Shown here: positions 7,206 to 15,668 of the stretch, in pieces
Numbering within the stretch: position 1 is the first letter of the stretch
Layout: the number at the start of each line of letters is the position of its first letter
DNA from: Planctomycetota bacterium
Lineage (GTDB): Bacteria; Planctomycetota; Phycisphaerae; Sedimentisphaerales; Anaerobacaceae
Length of the DNA stretch: 64,000 nt
NCBI GenBank assembly: GCA_019456145.1
Contig: VRUL01000013.1
Span: 87,408 to 151,407, forward strand
Reading direction: 5' to 3'
Position numbers and translations under genes: made by a program
Notes under the pieces: generated by a model
Told to the model about the DNA's origin: nothing
What the model saw: only the letters and a program-made list of their open reading frames with translations
The model's database searches: none

Positions 7206-9455
7206 ATGCGGAAACTTACCTTTCAATTAGTGTGGTTGGCCCTGGTGATTCTGGCTCCTTTTTCTACAACCAAAGCCGCGATAGAGACAATCGGACCATT
7301 CAACGGTCAGCTTTCCGAGGGCTTTGAAACGCAAGAGGGCCCTTACCTGACAGAGCTTTCGGTTTTCTGTGAGCTGGGAACGGTCAGGAACCTCGACGAC
7401 AGTCCAAACTTGCATATTACGGGCTACTGGGCAGCAATCGGCGTTGTAAGTTCTCGCAGCGGTATCTGTTTTATGGGCAGTACCGGCGATGGTGTTGAAT
7501 GGATTTTTGATATTCCTGCGGGGCGTTTCGGTGGTTACTTTACAACTTTAAGCATTACATCAAATTCTGAAGGTGCTGTTGCTAACTTTTACGATGTCGC
7601 AGACAATCTGCTTGTGCAAAAGGAGGTTAATGCGCCTTATAGCGAATGGACGTGGAACGGCTGGGTGTCGGATGTTCCTATTAAGCGAGTTGAAGTTATT
7701 GGATTAGGCTTACCTGATTGGCTCGGCGCGGGTGGTTTTGTCATGCACGACGATATGGAGTATACACCTTTCGGTGAACCGAGGTTAATCCATTACGTCG
7801 ATGCAGATGCAACGGGTGCCAATGATGGTTCGAGCTGGGCTGATGCCTACAATTACCTTCAGGATGCCTTGTTTAACGCGCTACCTGGCACGGAGATACA
7901 GGTTGCTGAAGGCATCTACAAACCTCATCTAAATAGTTATAGCCTTGCACCGGTTAGCCGAGCGGACACTTTTTGGTTGAGAAATTGTATCACCATCAAA
8001 GGCGGTTACGCCGGATTCGGTGAGCCGGACCCGGATGCGCGGGATGTTGAGGTGTACAAGACCATTCTCAGCGGTGACATCAACGGTAATGATGCCGCCG
8101 TCGGAAGTCCAGAGGAGCTATTGACTGAGCCGACGCGGGCCGAGAACAGTTACCATGTAGTGACTGCCATCGGAGTGGATGGGAAAGCCGTGCTCGACGG
8201 CTTTTCGGTTACAGGCGGCACTGCCGATGGTGAAACTAATGAAAACAAATACGGCGGCGGTATGTATAACTACGATGCTTCTCCTACAGTGAAAGACTGT
8301 AAGTTCGGCACCAACTCGGCAGATGGTGGAGGTGCGATTTATATCCGCGGCGACTTCAGTGGAACATTGACCGATTGTCTCTTTGAGAACAACACAGCCG
8401 CCTTAGGCGGGGGAGCAATATATTGTACAGGCACTGGAGAGCTTAGCATTATCCGTTGTGAGTTTCGCGATGGCACTGCTAATCGTGGCGGGGTCATCTA
8501 TAACGGCTATGCCTCATTAATATTATCAGAATGTATTTTAGAAAGCAATCAAGCCGAGTATGCAGGTGCCATCAGTACCGGTGGGGATATCACCCTAATT
8601 AACTGTCTGTTGGCCAATAATCAGGCTTTGGTGTGGGGCGGGGCTTTATCTAACATGGAGAACACTTCAAGGTCTATCAACTGTACTTTCGTGGGTAATT
8701 CTGCCAATTACGGCGGAGCAATCTTCAGCAACATCGAATGTGACACAATTGCTATCAACAGCATTTTTTGGAATAATAGCGCACAGATCGGAAGCCAAAT
8801 AGCCACATCTGGTTCGCACGGTGGTTCAACACTTACCGTCAATTATTGCGATATTGAAAACTTGTTAGATGGGCTTTACGTCCCGAATGGATGCACACTG
8901 AACTGGGGTGAAGACAACATCAACGCTGAGCCGCTTTTTGCAGATAGCGGCAATGGAAACTATCGATTGTCGGCTGGTTCGCTATGTGTCGATTCGGGTG
9001 ATAACGGTAGCGTGCCTCCGGATGTTTGCGACCTGGATGGTAATGACCGTATAGATGACGGCGATGGTGACGGCAGTTTAGTGGTTGATATGGGAGCTTA
9101 TGAGCTTGGTCTACCGCCGATAGAAGTGGAGGTGAAGTTTGTGCCGCAATCTCTAAATCCTGGCAGTAAAGGCAAGTGGGTCAAGACGCATTTTGTTCTG
9201 CCCGAGGGCTTGGCAGTTGAAGATGTGGATACGGACAAGCCCGTCGAATTCGAACAATTCCAGCTCACGTCAGAGTCTATGGAAGTGTTTGTAAATAAAG
9301 AGGATTTGGTTGAGGTAATAGCGGCTTTTGACCGGAGCGCGTTCTTCGACATCGGGCCATTCGAAGGGGATGTTACGGTTGTGGGCTACCTTACAAGCGG
9401 TCGGAGGTTCAGTGGTACAGACACAATCAAGATAGCCAATAACAAACTCAAGTAA
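7206..9455 (+). CDS. Secreted right-handed beta-helix surface protein
   Basis: The protein is 749 residues from the ATG at 7206, chosen because GGAGG lies just upstream and a signal peptide begins there (MRKLTFQLVWLALVILAPF). The frame is open further upstream but that part lacks these signals. Residues 25-195 form a beta-sandwich-like domain (IETIGPFNGQLSEGFE...). Residues 200-600 carry repeats of the type NCTFVGNSANYGGAIFSN, typical of parallel beta-helix (pectin-lyase-like, polymorphic outer membrane) proteins. The last 110 residues (VKFVPQSLNPGSKGKWVK...TDTIKIA) match the C-terminal domain of the protein at 12115-14847. There is no PEP-CTERM or dockerin. It probably sits on the cell surface as an adhesin or polysaccharide-binding protein; no catalytic residues are identifiable. 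Confidence 0.85.
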   Translation: MRKLTFQLVWLALVILAPFSTTKAAIETIGPFNGQLSEGFETQEGPYLTELSVFCELGTVRNLDDSPNLHITGYWAAIGVVSSRSGICFMGSTGDGVEWIFDIPAGRFGGYFTTLSITSNSEGAVANFYDVADNLLVQKEVNAPYSEWTWNGWVSDVPIKRVEVIGLGLPDWLGAGGFVMHDDMEYTPFGEPRLIHYVDADATGANDGSSWADAYNYLQDALFNALPGTEIQVAEGIYKPHLNSYSLAPVSRADTFWLRNCITIKGGYAGFGEPDPDARDVEVYKTILSGDINGNDAAVGSPEELLTEPTRAENSYHVVTAIGVDGKAVLDGFSVTGGTADGETNENKYGGGMYNYDASPTVKDCKFGTNSADGGGAIYIRGDFSGTLTDCLFENNTAALGGGAIYCTGTGELSIIRCEFRDGTANRGGVIYNGYASLILSECILESNQAEYAGAISTGGDITLINCLLANNQALVWGGALSNMENTSRSINCTFVGNSANYGGAIFSNIECDTIAINSIFWNNSAQIGSQIATSGSHGGSTLTVNYCDIENLLDGLYVPNGCTLNWGEDNINAEPLFADSGNGNYRLSAGSLCVDSGDNGSVPPDVCDLDGNDRIDDGDGDGSLVVDMGAYELGLPPIEVEVKFVPQSLNPGSKGKWVKTHFVLPEGLAVEDVDTDKPVEFEQFQLTSESMEVFVNKEDLVEVIAAFDRSAFFDIGPFEGDVTVVGYLTSGRRFSGTDTIKIANNKLK

Positions 9456-9642
9456 CTGGGCGTATTGTCAACTAACTGGTTATCGGTTTGCAGTGCGCCC
9501 GATTAGTGCAACGGGGCCGACCTTGACCAGGATTCCGAAGTTAATTTCGTTGATTTTGCTCTGCTCGACGGCTGTTGCTTTGAAGTGATACAAGACTGAA
9601 ATACCCGGCCGAGGTTTTGATTGGAACTGTCAGGGGATTTGT

Positions 9643-10542
9643 TTACCAGGGGAGATGGCAGCTATAGTGCTTGTAGAACAGGCCTATCGAGCGCATTGTG
9701 ATTATGGCGATTATCTGGGCGGCGAGGTTTAACACTAAGCGGCCTGCGTTTAGTGCCGGAGGTATTTCGGCCAGGTAAGTGGATGTTTGCATTTGCATAA
9801 TATTCGCGATGACAAGCAGGATCGCGATGACCAGATACGGTCCGAAGGCCCTAAATATGGGCAGGAGAATGTAATCGAGCCTTAACAGAGTGATATCGTG
9901 TCCTACCGCCGTGGTTAATATGGCCATAGGGAACAGAGACAGGCCAAGGACGAATAATACCTGTAAGAGCAAGCGCCAGCCAAATTCGGCCTGCCACAAA
10001 TTTTTGATTGTTATACCTTTGTCTTGCAGCAGTGATAAAGTAATAAAGAATGGTAAGAGCACGGCAAAAAGGGTGAGGGCGAAAACCAGGAATGGCTTAA
10101 TAATGTTCCACAGGAAGCCGATCCCTTCTCCAAGGTAAATTTTGGGTAGCATGTCTATCTCAGAGGCGGTCTCGCGAATAATGTTCAGGTAGAAACCGAG
10201 CAGCCAGCCCCAGACGACCGCAAACGTGATATAATTCATGCAGCATATCGCTCTTGCGAGAAAGAATTTGAAACATATTGCTGCAGCAACGAAGACAAGC
10301 ACAGTTACATTTTCGCGGTCGGCGAATATTTTCCAACTCTCGATGAAGACGGCACGGTAGAAGCCGGGTATGGGCTCGGCTATTTCAGTTTCTTTGGTTT
10401 TGAATTTTTCCGGCTTTTCATCGTCTTTGTAAGGGATGAAAAAAAGCTGCTGACAGGCCTGGCAGCGGGCACGTTTTCCACGGTGCTTGCTGTCAAAGGC
10501 AATCAAGGCATTGCAGTAGGGGCAGTTGAACTTGATTGTCAT
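9643..10542 (-). CDS. Zinc-ribbon multi-pass membrane protein
   Basis: From the ATG at 10542 the protein is 299 residues. It starts with a zinc ribbon (CPYCNALIAF...CQACQQLF: two CxxC pairs) at residues 6-33, followed by a charged linker. About six hydrophobic segments (residues 70-290) follow, resembling DUF4013-type integral membrane proteins. An upstream in-frame start at 10602 would add residues encoded by an ATCGAGAATC-type repeat, so the shorter start is preferred, although its ribosome site is weak. It lies downstream of pilT on the same strand, separated by about 110 bases. Function is unknown. Confidence 0.75.
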   Translation of the reverse strand: MTIKFNCPYCNALIAFDSKHRGKRARCQACQQLFFIPYKDDEKPEKFKTKETEIAEPIPGFYRAVFIESWKIFADRENVTVLVFVAAAICFKFFLARAICCMNYITFAVVWGWLLGFYLNIIRETASEIDMLPKIYLGEGIGFLWNIIKPFLVFALTLFAVLLPFFITLSLLQDKGITIKNLWQAEFGWRLLLQVLFVLGLSLFPMAILTTAVGHDITLLRLDYILLPIFRAFGPYLVIAILLVIANIMQMQTSTYLAEIPPALNAGRLVLNLAAQIIAIITMRSIGLFYKHYSCHLPW

Positions 10543-10602
10543 GTTCTCGATTCTCGATACTTGATTCTCGATTCTCGTATCGAGTATCAAGCATGCACTC
10601 AT
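10543..10602. repeat. TCGATTCTCGATAC-type short repeat
   Basis: Copies of TCGATTCTCG alternate with TACTTGATTCTCG over about 40 bases. A similar ATCGAGAATCGAG word occurs at about 37313-37326, upstream of another membrane-protein gene. Low-complexity intergenic repeat. Confidence 0.5.
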
Positions 10603-10650
10603 TCAGTCATCATGAGCGACGAACTTAGAGCCGGTTATTCGGATAGGCTC

Positions 10651-11787
10651 TTAGTCCTGCTTCATTGCATCAACGAAGCTGCTAAGATTGTTGACCCACT
10701 TTTGTGCTTCGAGCAGGTCGACCTTGTCTGCTTTTACGAGCATTGCCAGGTGCTTTTCCATCGTAATCATTTTCTCGCCGGGCTTGTTTTTGACCTTTAT
10801 TTGCAGTTGCGAATAGATCTGCTCAATTTTTCCGGTGCGAATCAGGTTTGCGCATGCGTAGTTATTGTTGAGAATTTCCATTGCCACGAGCCTGCCTGTT
10901 CCGTCTTTTTTCGGGATAAGCTTTTGACAGATGATGTAGGCGAGGCTCAGGGAGAGCTGATTTTGCACTTCGCTCTGCCTGCCGGACGGGAAATAATCGA
11001 GTATGCGTGTTACGGAGCCGGTCGCATCGCGGGTGTGCAGTGTGGAGAAGACCAGGTGGCCTGTTTCGGCGGCCATAAGTGTCATCTTAATCGTTTCAGG
11101 ATCGCGCATTTCACCGACAAATACAATATCGGGGTCCTCGCGGAGCAGCGATCGCAAACCGTTGACGAATGATTTGACATCTCTTCCGACCTCACGCTGC
11201 GAGATAAGAGCGTATTTTTGCTGAAAAAGGTACTCTATAGGATCTTCGAGCGTAATGATCCTGCAGGCGTGCTTTTCGCTGATGCGGTCGATGATGGAGG
11301 CGATGGTGGTGGATTTTCCGGCCCCGGTGATGCCTGTCATCAGGACCAGGCCCTGCTTGCGGTTGATGATGTCCTTCCAGATGTCGTTGGGAAAGCCGAT
11401 GGTCTCGACTTTCGGAATGTCCATGGATAAGGCACGGATGGCGGCGCAGATGCCGTCGTTATCCCTGAAGACATTTATGCGAAACTGCAGTTGGCCGAGC
11501 CTGTGGGAGCAGTCCACGCTGTATTGGTTGTTGAACTTTTGCAGGTTTTCGTCGGAAAGCAGCGGATAGATGAGCTTAGTTGCGAGTTCGTGTGTTACAG
11601 ATACACCTTTTAGCTTTACGAGGTTGCCGTCGATACGGTAAGCTGGGGGCGTGCCGACTTTGATGTGCAGGTCGGAGACCCGCATGACGCCGTGCTCCTC
11701 GAAATAAGCCAACATATCGCGAATGCTCAGCTTTCCGAGCTTCTCGGTTGCATAGACTTTTGCGGTGTCCGGGTATCCTTGAGCCAT
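10651..11787 (-). CDS. pilT: PilT-type twitching motility ATPase
   Basis: The 378-residue protein shows the full PilT order: N-terminal PAS-like domain with DLHIKVG and PAYRIDG, Walker A GITGAGKST near residue 150, the Asp box (RIITLEDPIE), Walker B region (DPDIVFVGEMRD), the His box (HLVFSTLHT) and a C-terminal RILDYFPSGRQSEV region. PilT is a cytoplasmic hexameric ATPase that powers retraction of type IV pili. Residues 1-30 form a slightly longer N-terminus than usual. No other pilus genes are in the window. Length matches the family (about 340-380). Confidence 0.95.
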   Translation of the reverse strand: MAQGYPDTAKVYATEKLGKLSIRDMLAYFEEHGVMRVSDLHIKVGTPPAYRIDGNLVKLKGVSVTHELATKLIYPLLSDENLQKFNNQYSVDCSHRLGQLQFRINVFRDNDGICAAIRALSMDIPKVETIGFPNDIWKDIINRKQGLVLMTGITGAGKSTTIASIIDRISEKHACRIITLEDPIEYLFQQKYALISQREVGRDVKSFVNGLRSLLREDPDIVFVGEMRDPETIKMTLMAAETGHLVFSTLHTRDATGSVTRILDYFPSGRQSEVQNQLSLSLAYIICQKLIPKKDGTGRLVAMEILNNNYACANLIRTGKIEQIYSQLQIKVKNKPGEKMITMEKHLAMLVKADKVDLLEAQKWVNNLSSFVDAMKQD

Positions 11788-11969
11788 ATTTATATGCCCT
11801 CAGGTAAGAATGAAAAAGCGGTTTGCCTGAAAAGTCTCTGGCCCTTCTGTAACTATATGTAGTATATCAAAATACAAGCCGGAAAGCAAGGCGGAATGTC
11901 GTGAATAGTGAATAGTGAAGGGTGTCTCGACGGTGAAGAGCTATGCCAAGAGCCGGCTAATCGGTGCGG

Positions 11970-12110
11970 CTATTTGGCGGTTTTTTTGCCGGTTTTGTCT
12001 GTCACATTGATTATATCCGTGGCCTCAAAGCTGATTCCGTCAGTCAATCGGCCGGTGATTGTCAGCTCGGCTTCGCCAGCCTTTTGATTGCCGTGAGGTC
12101 GTGGCAGAAG
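11970..12110 (-). pseudogene. C-terminal remnant of a beta-helix surface protein
   Basis: The minus strand reads KAGEAELTITGRLTDGISF followed by EATDIINVTDK...KTAK and a TAG. It matches the end of the C-terminal domain in the neighbouring protein (VELTITAQLTNATCFQGTDVIRVID). The frame is bounded by a stop just upstream (12111-12113) and has no start codon, and it differs from the frame of the 12115-14847 gene. It is best explained as the leftover end of a duplicated or rearranged paralogue. Confidence 0.75.
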
Positions 12111-12114
12111 CTAA

Positions 12115-14847
12115 TTATGGCGGTGGTGGAGGAAGCGGGGGTGGTTGGGGTCCATAAGTTGTGAAGTTCCAGAGTTGTCCGGTGGTTGTACCCCATTTAT
12201 TTATCTCATCGATACGCCAGAGGTAAGTCGTGTCATAATCCATCGTGCCGAGGTCAAATGTTGTCGCAGTCTGGTTGCCGATGAAGGGTAGAGGATTAGC
12301 GGTTCCAAAGTACACATCGTGCGATGTGGCACCATAACCAGCCGTCCAGCTAAGATCGGCGGTTGTGCCGACATCCGTTGCACCATCAGCAGGATTCGGA
12401 TTGCCGGCCTTTCCGTACTTGGCCAATTTTCCACCACCTTCATCTATGACTCTAATTACATCTGTGCCCTGGAAGCAGGTTGCGTTCGTTAACTGGGCGG
12501 TGATTGTCAACTCGACTTGGCCAACGTCGAGGATGGCCTGAAGCTGTTCTTCGTTGAACCTGGCCATCATAACTTGCTCTTTTTCATTGATAAAAAGCTG
12601 CTCAGGTTCAATTTCATCTTCAAGAAGCAGAATACAGAAGTCAATCTCAGCGACATTGTAATTTTCTGGAAACCAGAGAAGGGCGGTAATCCTTTTTCCC
12701 TTTTTTGCAAGATTGATTGTATGGGGTACAATCCTGACCTCGGCCGGTACTAAATGTCTATACTCAAAGGCTCCCATATCGATTCGGCAGCCGATTACAC
12801 GAGGTTTGCCGTCCAAATCTCTCTCGTTGGTTTCAGCGATGTAATTCGGATCGCCGGTATTTATACAGGGCGAATCCGGCAACAGATGATAGTCACCCTC
12901 AATCCAGAAATCGTCCATTGTATCATCTGGCGTATCGTTGGAATCCCAGTAACCAAGGTCAACAAAACACGGGTCTGCATCAATGTTGCCCTGGCCTGGC
13001 AAGCCACCTTCGATGTTGCTGTAGGTTGCATGAACTGCACCGCTTATTCCATAACTGCCGTTGCCCCAGAAGATGCAGTTGATCACCGGAATAGGATAGC
13101 TATCGTTGAACATTGCGCCACCGTGTTGGCCTACGTTCCCGCTGAAAGTGCATTTTTTCACTTTTGGGCTGCTGTGATCGTTGCACATTCCTCCACCTCT
13201 GCCATCGTAGTACCCTGCCGCATTTCCGGTGAACGTGCAATTGTCCACTATCGGGCTGCTGTAGTAGTTGTACATCCCGCCGCCAAAACCAAGCGGATAG
13301 TCATAAATTGCGGGGATAAATCCGAAGAATCCAACAAAGTTTGCACTAAAGATACAATTGGTCACTGTAGGGCTACTGCTGCTGTTGTACATTCCACCGC
13401 CTCGATGTCTGGCTGTGTTGCGACTGAAAGTGCAGTTGGTCAGTGTCGGGCTGCTGCGGCTGTTGTTCATCCCGCCGCCATCGTAGGTGGCCGAGTTGCT
13501 GCTGAAAGTGCAGTTGGTCAGTATGGGGCTGCTTTCTCTTGTACTTGTATAGGACGTATTGGATATACCGCCTCCGGAGTATGCCGAGTTCTCATTGAAA
13601 GTGCAGTTTGTCAGTGTTGGGCTGCTCCCAAAGTTTAACATTCCGCCGCCGACGTCTGCGGAGTTACCGCTGAACGTGCAGTTTGTCAGTGTTGGGCTGC
13701 TATCAAGGTTTAATATTCCGCCGCCTCCGCCCCGCCCAATCCTATTAGTTCCGGCTGAGTTGCCATGAAAGGTGCAGTTTGTAAGTGTTGGACTGCTCTG
13801 ACTTCCCCAGACGTTTTCATTATACATCCCGCCGCCGCTGCGGCTCGCCGAGTTCCCGTTGAAGGTGCAGTCTGTAAGTATTGGGCTGCTCACAAGGTTT
13901 AACATTCCGCCGCCGTCGTAGCTCGCCGAGTTCCCGTTGAAGGTGCATTTGATGAATGTCGGGCTACTTTCAATGTTAAACATCCCTCCGCCTTCCCGGC
14001 TCGCCGAGTTTTCTTTGAATGTGCAGTTTGTAAGTGTCGGGCTGCTATCAATGTTCTCCATTCCGCCGCCGTGGTCTGCCGAGTTGCCGCTGAATGTGCA
14101 GTTTGTTAGTGTCGGGCTGCTATCAAGGTTCTCCATTCCGCCGCCGGAGTCGGCCCAGTTGCTGCTGAATGTGCAGTTTGTTAGTGTTGGGCTGCTGTTG
14201 CTGTTTGACATTCCGCCGCCCCAATTGGCTGAATTGCTGCTAAAGGTGCAGTTTGTCAGTGTCGGGCTGCTCAACCAGTTGTTGTACATTCCGCCACCGG
14301 AGCCTGCTGAGTTATTACTGATAATGCAGTTTTTAATCACGGGGGCAGTTAAGTTTGTCTCAGAGAAAATTTCCGGAGATGATTGTTCACTAAGTGTGCC
14401 CGGCGGCGGCGGTGGAGGAGGTGGAGGAGGGCCTGGTGGGCCCGGTGCCCGGCCGCAGTAGATTCCGCCGCCATATTCGGCGTTGCCGTTTGTGATTGTA
14501 AAACCATTCAAAACACAATTAGCGTCTTCACCACTATGGAAAGTTACCACCGAACGTTTCTGGTTGCCGTCAATGATTGTTGCAGCGACCACGTCCGGAT
14601 TGCATGGGTCAGTACTCATCAAGGTAATATTCCTGACGTTAAAATTGATATTTTCCAAATACCGTCCCTCGGCAACAATAATGGTATCGCCATTTTTGGA
14701 ATTGTTGATAGCGGCCTGGATGTTATTGAAATCGGCTGGGCCATCGTTGTCGACGTAGATTATTCGTTCTGCGAAGGTTGGGGCTGCCGTCAGCAAGACG
14801 AATACCACTATAAGCGGTGTAATTATGCGATTTGTTCTCGCACTCAT
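12115..14847 (-). CDS. Large repetitive right-handed beta-helix surface protein
   Basis: The 910-residue protein has a signal peptide (residues 1-27, ending TFAE), a first beta-helix part (IIYVDNDGPADFNNIQAAIN...), a Pro-rich insert at about residues 132-150 with ten consecutive prolines, then roughly sixteen rungs of 22-25 residues with the core SPTLTNCTFSGNSADxGGGM (residues about 165-600). Residues 690-790 match the C-terminal domain of the 7206-9455 protein. A fibronectin-III-like segment follows (GATSHDVYFG...TYLWRIDE), and the protein ends in a Pro-rich tail PPPLPPPPP. Such proteins are exported and often surface-attached. AAGGAGAG precedes the ATG. The abrupt Pro tail, with a C-terminal remnant just downstream, suggests a rearranged 3' end. 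Confidence 0.85.
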   Translation of the reverse strand: MSARTNRIITPLIVVFVLLTAAPTFAERIIYVDNDGPADFNNIQAAINNSKNGDTIIVAEGRYLENINFNVRNITLMSTDPCNPDVVAATIIDGNQKRSVVTFHSGEDANCVLNGFTITNGNAEYGGGIYCGRAPGPPGPPPPPPPPPPGTLSEQSSPEIFSETNLTAPVIKNCIISNNSAGSGGGMYNNWLSSPTLTNCTFSSNSANWGGGMSNSNSSPTLTNCTFSSNWADSGGGMENLDSSPTLTNCTFSGNSADHGGGMENIDSSPTLTNCTFKENSASREGGGMFNIESSPTFIKCTFNGNSASYDGGGMLNLVSSPILTDCTFNGNSASRSGGGMYNENVWGSQSSPTLTNCTFHGNSAGTNRIGRGGGGGILNLDSSPTLTNCTFSGNSADVGGGMLNFGSSPTLTNCTFNENSAYSGGGISNTSYTSTRESSPILTNCTFSSNSATYDGGGMNNSRSSPTLTNCTFSRNTARHRGGGMYNSSSSPTVTNCIFSANFVGFFGFIPAIYDYPLGFGGGMYNYYSSPIVDNCTFTGNAAGYYDGRGGGMCNDHSSPKVKKCTFSGNVGQHGGAMFNDSYPIPVINCIFWGNGSYGISGAVHATYSNIEGGLPGQGNIDADPCFVDLGYWDSNDTPDDTMDDFWIEGDYHLLPDSPCINTGDPNYIAETNERDLDGKPRVIGCRIDMGAFEYRHLVPAEVRIVPHTINLAKKGKRITALLWFPENYNVAEIDFCILLLEDEIEPEQLFINEKEQVMMARFNEEQLQAILDVGQVELTITAQLTNATCFQGTDVIRVIDEGGGKLAKYGKAGNPNPADGATDVGTTADLSWTAGYGATSHDVYFGTANPLPFIGNQTATTFDLGTMDYDTTYLWRIDEINKWGTTTGQLWNFTTYGPQPPPLPPPPP
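13130..14330 (-). repeat. Tandem 66-75 bp coding repeats of the beta-helix
   Basis: About sixteen units encode NCTFSGNSA...GGGM...SSPTLT. Neighbouring units share long near-identical stretches (for example 13610-13640 and 13680-13710), so they probably expand and contract by recombination. Confidence 0.8.
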
Positions 14848-15001
14848 TTTGCTCTCCTTGAAAAGTATATTGTCTGAACATCAATATACCAAATTTCGGT
14901 ATCGAAAGCAAAAGAATATGGGACGTATGAGCAGGCCATCGAATTTTAGTGCAATACGCGGGATTTTTCGCCTTGGCGGGCGTGAGGGGTGCACGTCATC
15001 T

Positions 15002-15148
15002 TTGTAGGTAAAAAAGGGGATTATATGCTTATAGAGCCATACTGCTGCCTATTTGAAGGTGTGGATTCCCGCTTTCGCGGGAATGACAGGAGGCAAGTAT
15101 TAAAAGATGCGAAATTGCAGACGAAGCCCCCAAAAAATCTACCTACAA
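15002..15148. mobile_element. Putative MITE-like element with 9-bp terminal inverted repeats
   Basis: TTGTAGGTA at 15002-15010 is matched by TACCTACAA at 15140-15148, and a short A/T tract plus GGGG/CCCC lies just inside each end. The 147-bp interior holds a REP-like palindrome and no ORF. No clear target-site duplication is seen, so the mobile-element call is tentative. Confidence 0.35.
15064..15088 (+). repeat. REP-like palindrome, family member 2
   Basis: GATTCCCGC TTTC GCGGGAATGACA forms a 9-bp stem with a short loop. Same frame as the elements at 3785 and 25071. Confidence 0.8.
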
Positions 15149-15177
15149 TCGTGACGGGCATCCGGGTGGGAGACTTT

Positions 15178-15456
15178 TTATTTTTTCTTTTTGTTGGTGA
15201 GCCAATCGTTTAGGTTTTTGGCGAGTATTTCCACGTTTCTTTTTTGCATAATGTGGTCAATGATTGCGGGGGGGATTTTGAGCTTTTCCATAGCCTTTTG
15301 CGCTCTTTGCCAGAGCCTTTCCTGTTTGGCGTGGGTGTCGGCCAGGTAGAGATCGGTGACCAACTCTCCGAGTTTGCCGAGCATTATCGTATCGAGGTTA
15401 TCGTAATACCTTGAGATTACATCCTTTTGATATGCGGAACGTTCGTTTTTAGCCAT
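15178..15456 (-). CDS. Small conserved-looking hypothetical protein
   Basis: The 92-residue protein is soluble, largely helical and charged (RSAYQKDVISRYYDNLDTIM, then a Lys/Glu-rich helix and NKKKK at the end). There are no Cys motifs, signal or membrane segments. A GGGAA sits about 6 bases before the ATG. It diverges from the LptD-like gene. I do not recognise the family. Confidence 0.6.
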   Translation of the reverse strand: MAKNERSAYQKDVISRYYDNLDTIMLGKLGELVTDLYLADTHAKQERLWQRAQKAMEKLKIPPAIIDHIMQKRNVEILAKNLNDWLTNKKKK

Positions 15457-15668
15457 AAATTCCCATTTCGTATTGTGTATATTGCATATCGTAATTTTGA
15501 GAACCTCTTTTACAGGAAACTTTTAGATAAATCAAGTTACGAGTAGTATTAAGTTGGTTTTTACTGGCTTTGGGAAGAGAATTGGCTATAATTCGTGATT
15601 CGTGGATCGTGAAGCGTAGATGCGTGAATGGGTTTATCTGTACATGCGTAGATGGGCGACACCAGAAA

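Larger units (their letters stand above)
14848..15177. other. Intergenic region with a small inverted-repeat element
   Basis: No gene is supported between the beta-helix gene and the 92-residue ORF. The main content is an inverted-repeat-bounded stretch (15002-15148) that carries a REP-like palindrome. Confidence 0.55.

Noticed and set aside
12754..14461. Long plus-strand ORFs antisense to the beta-helix gene
   Set aside because: They are shadows created by the repeated codons of the minus-strand gene.
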